Positions 1 through 8,200 of a DNA stretch of 12,754 bases are shown piece after piece. Under the pieces are notes generated by a model that ran no database searches, had not been told where the DNA came from, and saw only the letters and a list, made by a program, of their open reading frames with translations. The stretch spans positions 1 through 12,754 of the forward strand of contig JABVXU010000989.1 of NCBI GenBank assembly GCA_013365365.1, in the 5' to 3' direction. Within the stretch, counting starts at the first letter, position 1. Each line of letters starts with the position of its first letter. Origin of the DNA: Cruorifilaria tuberocauda (taxonomy: Eukaryota > Nematoda > Chromadorea > Rhabditida > Onchocercidae). The position numbers and the translations under genes were made by a program.

Positions 1-3000
1 GATAAAATCATAAAATAATAATGGTTTAGCTTGCAAAAAGCTTATCGTCGTTGAATGAACATATTATCTATAAGAATAAATTTATGCATCATGAAACAGG
101 TTTCTGCTTATCAAGCAATACCATTATTATGACCTGTTGCTACTGCTTATTATCAACAACATAATATGATGAATCATCTTCTATTATTACTGCTTCTAAT
201 TCATAGCAAACTTTTATTAATCCTTTCTTAACTGCTTTTTGTTTGCTAAATTCTTTTTTTTGATATTACAGAAGGGACAAAAAAACTTTGATGCAAAATT
301 TGCAAAGTTAGTAATATTTATTAGCTAAGTTTTCATTGCTTAAAAGTATTTAAATTTTAAAACTCTCTTATATATTTACATACATAAACTTATGATAATA
401 GCATAAGTAACTGTTTCAAATTTTATTGTAAAATATCAAAAAACACGAAATTGTAAGGACTGAAATTGAAAGGTACTCTTTCTTTAAGTTAGAAAAATGT
501 CTGCTAAGTATTTTAAATTTATTTAATAAATTTTTATTAATGCAAGTATAGTAAAATTGTTTATAATTTAATTATTAAATCTTTGTTTATCAACCTTTTC
601 TAAGCACTACTTTAGAATGAAATTAGAAAATAATTAAAATCATCGTGGATAACTTTAATTCCTGAACTTTTATAAAAGATATTATCATACTTTCTTAATT
701 TGAAATTCATTATTCATAATAGTGTGTACCGTATCATTTAAAAAACACTTAGTTTTTGAACAGTAACTTTTACAGAGAACACTTATTAAGTATATTTTAA
801 TGAACTCTTCAATAAGAGGTATTTTCAAATAATATACACTAATAGGAATAATTAAATTTTAACAAACAAAACTAAATGATCTTAGCAAATCGAAACATGC
901 AAAACAAATTGTTAAGTTTTTGATGATCAAAGTTAAAATGAATAAGTAAATTTCAAGAAAATTCATTAAAATTAGTGAAATTTTTATTAAAGTAATTAAA
1001 GTTTTTTTATAGAAATTTTTTAAATATAAAATAAATAAAATGAAAAATTAATACATAATTTTCCGCTTGTATTTTCTATGAATCACTGAAACTAATGGGA
1101 TGGAAAATTATACAGTAATTGATTAATCCTTAATGTTATCATCATATTTAATTCCAAATTTTATATTGTCTGTAAACATTTTTTTTGATCATTATGTGCA
1201 ACGAATTCATGTAAATGAAGTAGTCGAAATTATCACTGAAAAGCTTTTTCTTCAGACTTGCAAAAAACGATTGCGCAATTGTCCGGTGGAAAAAAAAGAC
1301 GAGAAATAAAATTATGATTATTCTAAAAGAAAAAATCTCTTCTTTACTTCTATCTCAAAATGTTAATTATTTTGCTTACATTTAAATATTCATAAATATT
1401 TGAAGATTGAAATTTACTTACTCTAGTTTCTGTTAAGAATTATAGCAATATTTCAATTGATAAAAATTATTCATACCTTGAATACTTGATTTGTCCAATT
1501 ATTTCTTTTGTCATCCGAAGGAACAAACTTCAAATAATCGATCAAATTTTAAATCGATTCCTTTGAAACTGTAAATTTATTAATGAATATTATCACTAAG
1601 TAAATATATTACATTTGTATTAGTATAATTAAAGATGTATACTTTTCACTGTAGAAATTAAAACTTTAAATTAGCGCAAGCAGTTAGAAGTTATGATTGC
1701 ATACTAAGAAAATTTTGTTATAATTAACTAGTTTAATTAAGGATTGAGAATCGGAATAATTTCCTGCAATTAAATTAAAGCTACACATTTTAGATCATTG
1801 ATTCAAACTATTTTATATCTTTCAAAATTGCTCAATACAATAATGTAAACAATTGCTATTATTAACAGGAAAACAATTTCTCTCAGGTACAGATGATAAG
1901 ATTATAAAATGAAAATATTTTTAATACAGGTGTGAAAGAGCGTGAAAATCCATGCTAATTATGTGAAAATAAATTCGATTATGAATTTAATTTTGAGATT
2001 TTAATCGTAATTAAATTGATAATTTTGTTGATGAAAAATTTTACGAGAAAATTTTATCTGGAATAAATGTTTTCCATGCTATTACAATATCCAATAGGTA
2101 AAAGTTATCGCTGAAAAATGCACAATTTATTAATTCAAACACTATGAGAAAGGAAGGGTAATGTAAAGTTCTGAATTAGTTTGAGAAATTTTGATAAGCA
2201 ATCGTCTTATCAATCATTTTTTCCTTCCTTCAGGCCTTTCTTATCACTTCACAATATCAAAGCAAACTGCGATGCTTCTTTCTATTTGCTTCATATAAAA
2301 CATCTCAAAAAAAAAGAAAAATAGTCTGAGAAGAGGGATTTATTAGCTGTTTACTCTCAGAATCAAAACTAGCAGGTTACTGTTATCGCAACAGGTGAAC
2401 TTGATCGAGATTGAGTCAATCGAAAAATACAGAAGAGAACATGGAGAAGAGAAAAGATAAAACTTTTATCTATGAATTTCATTTAATTATTGATAAATAA
2501 ATCCAATCATTGAGATGACAATTAATATCATACAAAGCTTCTGAAATGCTTGTGAAAGATTGCAATTTTTCTTTACTTAAATGATACATTTAATTGTTCT
2601 TTGATCAGATGTAATTCTTGAGTTTGAAAGTTGATGAATTCTAAGACTGGTATATTTCATCATAGAACCTTTTTTTTCTTTTTATCATGTTCTTTTTGCT
2701 ACATGTTTTCAAGCATTTTAAATTGAAACTTACGTTGCTCACATTTGCGAATTCTTAAAATTTGCGTGTAATTTACGTATGAGTAATTCATTTAATTTAA
2801 TGCTTTATTTAATAAACATATCTATTACTGTATAACTGCTTATAGCCAATTATAAAATAGTTTTGTTACTGTATAAATCCTGATTTAGAGATGTTATTAA
2901 TTTAGCAATAGGTGAGTTTAAAGAAACGTTTGGGGCTTAAAGTAGTAGGGAGAATTTACTTTTCCAAATATGACATAAGTTGAATTGCGTTCATTCGAGC

Positions 3001-3401
3001 AGCTCAAAAATTGTTGCATTGATTTCAATGTTTCTTCACATTCGTTGCATTTTTGCCATCGCAAAGAGTTATGAAATTTCCGGATATATTACCGGATAGT
3101 CTCATGCAAACTCAATACCGTTTCATATTTCGGATAAATTTACAATCATTTACAATGTTGTTCAATTTCCCAATTTGTTTATATTACTCGAAATCATATT
3201 AAGCACTCATATTCTTTTGTTTCAATGTCTCTGCCACAAAATTGTTAGAATTTACCAGTTTCAGGATGTTGAATTTGAAGCAAAGATCAAATCAATTAAT
3301 TAACACTCTGAACCGTGAGTCATAGTAACATGCAATCATCGTTCCACCCGGCTGTTTGCATTACAGCAAAAGACACATGCAATAACGGTGTTGAGTAAAA
3401 C
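1..3401. other. AT-rich intergenic region, no supported gene
   Basis: This 3.4 kb stretch is strongly AT-rich and stops interrupt all six frames frequently. I see no tRNA, SL RNA, rRNA or transposon signature in it. Two spots look slightly exon-like because a T-rich CAG acceptor is followed by a more GC-rich open stretch. The first follows TTTTTCTTCAG at 1256 and the second follows TTCCTTCAG near 2235. Neither gives a recognisable protein, and several frames are open at once, so they are not called as genes. Distal exons or introns of a plus-strand gene, or enhancers, cannot be excluded. Confidence 0.6.
3397..3400 (-). terminator. Pol III terminator of tRNA-Gln
   Basis: On the minus strand a TTTT run begins one base after the tRNA discriminator base. 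This is the standard minimal RNA polymerase III termination signal and implies a very short 3' trailer. Confidence 0.8.
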
Positions 3402-3473
3402 AGGTCCCGGGGAGATTTGAACTCCCGTCGCAGGATTCAAAGTCCTGAGTGCTAACCACTACACCACGGGACC
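3402..3473 (-). tRNA. tRNA-Gln-TTG: tRNA-Gln (anticodon UUG)
   Basis: A complete 72-nt cloverleaf can be folded on the minus strand. The 7-bp acceptor stem is GGTCCCG/CGGGACC with discriminator T at 3402. The D arm contains the TAGTGGTTAG loop. The anticodon stem CAGGA/TCCTG encloses loop CTTTGAA, giving anticodon TTG, which reads CAA (Gln). The T arm is GGGAG/CTCCC around TTCAAAT. The internal Pol III A box (TGGTGTAGTGG) and B box (around AGTTCAAATC) are intact. There is no intron and no stem mismatch, so this looks like a functional nuclear tRNA. It stands alone, with no other tRNA in the window. Confidence 0.97.
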
Positions 3474-3785
3474 TCGCGGATTAAAACTTCACTTCTCATG
3501 ATCTCATATTTCATGCGAAGTAAGTTATCTGACGTACGTTCGTATCAGTCAGAATCTTTACGTCATTCATCATTTCTTCGTAATTGCTATGACGTTTTAT
3601 TTTCAGAATTCTCACGTTGACATGAAAGATAACAAGTTCATTTAATCCTGCAGTATTTTAATTGAATCTATCATTGTACTGAATAGGGAAGTTCTGAACA
3701 TTGCAATTTTGGCAATCGATTAATGAATGCACTGTAATATAATCTTCGCAGGTTGAGAGAAAACAATACAAATACAATTCAGAAT

Positions 3786-3826
3786 AATCAATCATTTAAA
3801 TTTGACTCAAATTTAAATCGTTGATT
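3786..3826. repeat. 41-bp near-perfect palindrome
   Basis: The inner arms ATTTAAATTTGA (3794-3805) and TCAAATTTAAAT (3807-3818) are exact reverse complements around a single central C at 3806. Pairing continues outward (AATCAAT with GTTGATT) after one C/C mismatch and includes one G-T pair, giving 20-nt arms. With a one-base centre it resembles a cruciform-prone DNA palindrome more than an RNA hairpin gene. It could be a remnant of a small foldback element or simply AT-rich sequence; no flanking target-site duplication is obvious. Confidence 0.85.
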
Positions 3827-4025
3827 TTGTTGAAAACACTTTGATAGGAAAATCAGTTTTAGAAAATGATAGTATAGATGCCAGAAGATGAATATGAATG
3901 ATTGGAAATCTGCAGGATAGAAATCATCGAAATTCTAGAAATCAAATAAAGTGAAGTCAATATTACTTCCATTTTCATAGTTCTTTATTGCAAACGCAAT
4001 AATTAATTAAATGTTTCAATTACAG

Positions 4026-4120
4026 GAAGTTACAAATCGGATATTACAGATCATGATTCTATAGGGATTAGTGATCTCGAACTCTATGAGGACCGATTGA
4101 CGGCCAAATATTATCGATAG
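4026..4120 (+). CDS. Candidate terminal coding exon, unknown protein
   Basis: A T-rich acceptor (TTTCAATTACAG) is followed by an open frame entered with two bases of a split codon. It runs 30 codons to TAG at 4118-4120. The peptide begins SYKSDITDHDSIG and ends AKYYR, a mixed polar and acidic composition unlike translated AT-rich noise. I do not recognise the family. I could not find a convincing upstream exon with a matching phase-1 donor, and no clear AATAAA follows the stop. The minus strand is also open here, so the coding case rests on composition and the acceptor alone. It may be the last exon of a gene with long introns, a decayed fragment, or chance. Confidence 0.22.
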
Positions 4121-4204
4121 AAATTTAAAGATGTAGCTATAAGTGATAAGAATGATACGAGTTGGAGGAGAGGAATGACTAAAAATGAAATATGCTGAAA
4201 GAGC

Positions 4205-4247
4205 AAATTACCACTTATCTGGAAGTTATCCAGATAAGTGGTAATTT
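4205..4247. repeat. 43-nt perfect hairpin (19-bp stem, 5-nt loop)
   Basis: The left arm AAATTACCACTTATCTGGA (4205-4223) and right arm TCCAGATAAGTGGTAATTT (4229-4247) are exact reverse complements separated by AGTTA. The flanking bases do not continue the pairing well. The stem is mixed in composition, so it is not explained by simple AT repeats. The stem is too short and too perfect for a typical animal pre-miRNA. A foldback or MITE remnant, a structured RNA element or a cruciform-forming site are possible. Confidence 0.9.
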
Positions 4248-4473
4248 CAGTTTAATATATCAGATATCCTTCCCCTCTTTCATCTACCAAATAACTCTGC
4301 GTTTATAAGCTTGTGTAACCGCTTCAAGCTTTTCTTTCTTTTAACTTTTATAATTTTTATTTGATATTTCCCGAAACAAATAATCGGCCACAACTAATTA
4401 ATTGTAAATAATCTCCCAGAAATTCCGTGTTCCTTTTCGCATACAGTTCGCAGAATCCAAAATATTTCAGATT

Positions 4474-4574
4474 CGTTCTGATAAGAAGCAACGTTCCAAA
4501 ATTTAACTTCAAGCCACAGTAGCTGAAACTACGGGCCGAAATATACAACTACCTCAAACTTGGGTAACCACACC
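4474..4574 (-). ncRNA. Spliced-leader RNA gene, SL1-like variant
   Basis: SL RNAs are small Sm-class snRNPs that donate a 22-nt capped leader to the 5' end of many nematode mRNAs by trans-splicing. Here the leader exon occupies 4553-4574. It starts GGTGTGG and ends TTACCCAAGTTTGAG, which is identical to the last 15 nt of canonical SL1; by my alignment it differs from SL1 only at positions 4, 6 and 7. A GT donor follows directly (GAG|GTAG). Next comes a stem-loop (GCC, GTAG, loop TTTCAG, CTAC, GGC), then the Sm-type site AAATTTTGGA (4495-4504). Last is a 3' stem-loop, CGTTGCT/AGAACG, ending near 4474. The order and the roughly 100-nt length match nematode SL RNAs. No 5S rRNA gene, the usual partner of SL1 in many nematodes, is visible nearby. 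The 5' end is set by analogy with SL1 and the 3' end by the last stem. Confidence 0.88.
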
Positions 4575-5246
4575 GACGAAAGAAGTTTCAGCAACATTCA
4601 ACAGTCGTTAGATGCCTATTGAAAGTCGAGAATTGATGAAGCTATCAATTAATTATTAACGTGAAATCATTCCCGTGGAATCGACGTCAGCGCAAAATAT
4701 ACGTTAACACGATGAAATGTGAACACGGTTACTATCATATTTGCTGCCGTATCATAGTAAGTAAAAGGAAAAGTTAAAGTTCATTGTGTTCTTGATTTAT
4801 TAAATGCTATTTTGAATTAAATTCTCGAAAATTTCTGCTTAAACGTTTTTGACCTAAAGCCAAATTCATTTGCACACACTATCATTATTTTATCAACCAA
4901 TTAATTTAGGAAATAATATGTTATTCATTCTGAATTCTTATCGATTCTTTGCTAATATTTTAAAATATTTTCATAATTTTTAATTTCAGTCAAATTAAGT
5001 TTAAAAATCTTTATTTTCAGTTAAATTCTTTTTTATTTTTTCATTTTCTTATTTTCTCTACTTTTATTAATTCAGCAAAAATAAATTTAAAATTTCATTA
5101 CTACTTTTTTTTACATTTACTTATCTTTTATTTTAGATAATTTTCCTAAATTTTCTGTTTACGAATTCACGGATGAATAATTAATTTAATTAATTAACGA
5201 TATTATTTTTATAATAACTTAATTATAACTAATAATGATCTTGGAC
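4575..5246. other. Upstream flank of the SL RNA gene and spacer after the Argonaute gene
   Basis: No gene is supported here. On the minus strand, the roughly 150 bases upstream of the SL RNA start (4575-4720) are visibly less AT-rich than their surroundings. That is where the proximal sequence element of an snRNA-type Pol II promoter would lie, but I cannot name the element with confidence. From about 4790 to 5246 the sequence becomes very AT-rich, with runs such as TTAATTTAATTAATTAA, and forms the spacer beyond the Argonaute poly(A) signal. Confidence 0.5.
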
Positions 5247-5252
5247 TTTATT
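5247..5252 (-). promoter_or_regulatory. Poly(A) signal AATAAA of the Argonaute gene
   Basis: On the minus strand AATAAA starts only one base after the TGA stop codon (5254-5256). If it is used, cleavage some 10-20 nt further on would give a 3' UTR of only a few tens of bases. No better-placed AATAAA is seen immediately beyond it. Confidence 0.7.
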
Positions 5253-5253
5253 C

Positions 5254-8200
5254 TCAAATGAAATACATGCGTCCTTTAAATTTCTCCGAAACCGTAACAT
5301 ACTCCTGTAATGTTGGATCATTGTTACTCATTATTGACTGTTCTCGACCATCCTGAAGAAACAATGATAAACTTGATAATTGGTTGATAAATTTCTAATT
5401 TGACGTAACATGTGAAAATCAATTAGTAGTTTTACAATTACATTTAAAATGTTGCACTGCAATTTCCTAAATTTACTTTAAACGTAAGTGTAACTGATAA
5501 AGTAATTAAGATTAAAAATTCCTTACAAATCTACTATTATCTATCACCATAATTGTTATAATTAAGTTCAGATAAATACAGATTTAAACTTTTTAAAGTT
5601 TATTCATGCAAAACTTAACTTAATAAATCTTGCGAAAAAAAACTGATATATTGAAGTAACCTACTTTGATACTTTCGCCATCTGAAAGATCATCATCATC
5701 AATGATGTGTCGTAAGTTTGTGATACGTCCTGCCGAAATTAATGATGATAGAGATGAGGAAATAAGTGAAGCAGCATCTGATATTGTATCTGATTCATAT
5801 ACACCCCTACAAGCAAACGATTCATTCCCATCAAAATTAAATTAAAATTTCAAAATTTCAAAAACAATATTAAAATTCCATTAAAATCCACAAAATTAAG
5901 GGTGAATTACTGGAATTATTAAACTGAAAAATCTCAAAACTAATAAAACTTTCCGTTCCATCCCAAAAAACGTGATGACGTCTCACGAACAAAAAAAACG
6001 AAACATACATTTTACGTTTGAGATGGCACCGTGCACGTGTAGCTACAAGATCAGCATAGTAAACAGGTGCGGGAATGGAAACTGAACGAGCGCAGCGTCC
6101 ATACATATGGCACATACTGTATGTTATTGATTGAAGCTCATCTGACGTGAACTTTGAATCATCCCAAAGAACGTGGTAACGTGCTGGCCTAGATGTACCC
6201 TAAAAATTCTCTAATGATTTTCACAGTTTGCAGATTTTCATGGTATAAGCATGAGTCTTGATTAATTTCTTGATACACCTGTATATATATATATATATAT
6301 ATATCGAAGAATTCTAAATTAATGAGTTGTAACTTTTCCATTTATTAAACTTTTGGTATTTTCTAAATTGCTTAAAATTTGTTAAGATTTTAAGCTTAAT
6401 TTTGAGTAATCCATGAACTTACCTTCAATTGAATAACTTCTTTTTTGCAATACAATGTAAGGCAATTTAAGACAATAATAGTTGCAAAAAAATTTATGAA
6501 ATAAAAGAGAGCTTGATACAGTACCTGAATACCGAAATGTGAGCATAGATAGAAATCAAAGCTTTCCGGTGAAACAATTCCTGTATCCACTACTGTACCT
6601 GGTGGAATATTCTTTGCTTTACCAACTGTATCACGCGTATTCTTGCAGAACATCCGTGCATGATGACGTTTTTGCACGACGATATACGTTATTGGTGGTC
6701 GATAGTCTGGTGATAGCATTAAACATGCTGTACGAATACCTTGCATTTCTTCGCGTAAAACCTACAACTTCCTCATACTTGCATCGAAGATAAGTTTTGC
6801 ATTATCCTTTCCCAGATGTCTGAATATCCTATTACGTAAGCTTTGCACTATCTTTTCTAAACTGTATGGATATCTTATCACGTATAATTTAAGATAAAAC
6901 AAACAGTACAATTCTTTTATTCTCTTACACTAATCCTAATAAATACTATTACCTCACTGAATTGTCCTTCGGAAACTCCATCACGATAAACGATGATACG
7001 AGTTGGTTTCTGATGTGTTGTCTTGTAGAAACAAACGAGACGTTCACGGATAGCATCCAGAAGATAAACAACCGATTCGCGACATTTACGCTGGATTTTA
7101 ATATTTGCACCGTATGATTGTGGATATAAGTCGAGATTGGCCACAATCTATGGATGAATTTATTAGCTATTTCAATTATCTCATTCACATTTAAATTTTA
7201 CAATTTCTAGTCTAAATTTTAACGAGTTTTAGATAGAAAAAAATCCTTAAAATTGAAGGAAAGAAAAAACAAAATTTAAAATATACCGCCGCAACAGATG
7301 GAATATTCTGTCGTTCTTCATACTGCGTTGGATGCGTCACATCGATTCCAATGATGAGAGTTGGAACGTCAATAAGATACTTTTCAGTAATCGAATTTGC
7401 AACAACACGTGAATTAATCCCACCTAACTTCATGTTTATTTTCAGAATTATATTACAGCATGTAGCAGGTGTCGAACGTGTGATATTTTTCATCAGAATA
7501 CACTGCGACATAATTCCATGTATCATATCACTGCATTCTTTTACCGTCACTAAAATTACTCTTAATTGCTATTCCGTTATATTTCAAGTAATTAATTTGC
7601 TTAATAAAGTAAATTCAAAATCTTTCAATCTCTAAATTTCATTTCCATTGTTAACAAAGCATAAATTTAAATTTAAGTTAAACTTTTGCATAACTTCTTT
7701 TCCTTCCTAATTTCTATTCATTATTTTTTCCAAAGCATAATTTTTTTTTCAAATTATAATAGAGAATCCTTGCTATATAATTTACTCTTTTCAATGCAAA
7801 AATCTTTGACTGTGAAGCTCAGCATTTTTAGCAAGTAATACAAAAATATAATCAACTAACTGTAGAGGTCAGCATTCTTAGTTGGTAGTACAACGATGAT
7901 AAGATCACATACAGCTCCTGTTTGTCTGTATTCAGTAGCAATTTCATTAAATAGAATGATAACATCTTCTTTGGTACGACCGTATTTCACCAAATCAGGC
8001 CAACTTGGAAATTCCATTCCCATCTGAGTAGCTTTTTGATTAAGTATTTGGCAGAATGCTCTAAATTAATTTTCTCGTGTTAAAAAAAGAAATAACAGAA
8101 ATTTAGCAATGGCAAGTAAAAGAAATTTTGAAATAGTATAGACAGTATACATTAATCTTTTTTTTACATTACTTATGAAAAAGAAAAGTGAGACAAAAGC

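Larger units (their letters stand above)
3474..4470. other. Intergenic region between the tRNA and the SL RNA gene
   Basis: About 1 kb with no certain gene. It holds two long inverted repeats (3786-3826 and 4205-4247) and one candidate plus-strand terminal exon (4026-4120), each listed separately. The remainder is AT-rich and broken by stops. The part just below 4470 is the 3' flank of the SL RNA gene on the minus strand. Confidence 0.6.

Noticed and set aside
4205..4247. Pre-miRNA interpretation of the perfect hairpin
   Set aside because: The stem is only 19 bp, perfectly paired, and flanking pairing collapses at once. Animal pre-miRNAs normally have longer, imperfect stems with a basal extension.
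4357..4548. 63-codon minus-strand open frame
   Set aside because: It begins at a TTG, not ATG, and its first part lies within the SL RNA gene including the Sm site. It is a shadow of a non-coding gene.
4542..4556. let-7-like string TGAGGTAGTTGTATA on the minus strand, suggesting a let-7 family miRNA
   Set aside because: The first bases are the end of the spliced leader (TTTGAG) joined to the GTAG donor of the SL RNA. No let-7 type star strand or long hairpin is present, so the match is a coincidence.
6539..6793. 84-codon plus-strand open frame
   Set aside because: It is antisense to the PIWI exon at 6525-6761 and has no family signature.
7351..7635. 94-codon plus-strand open frame
   Set aside because: It is antisense to the MID/PIWI exon at 7287-7549, whose conserved motifs show that the minus strand is coding.
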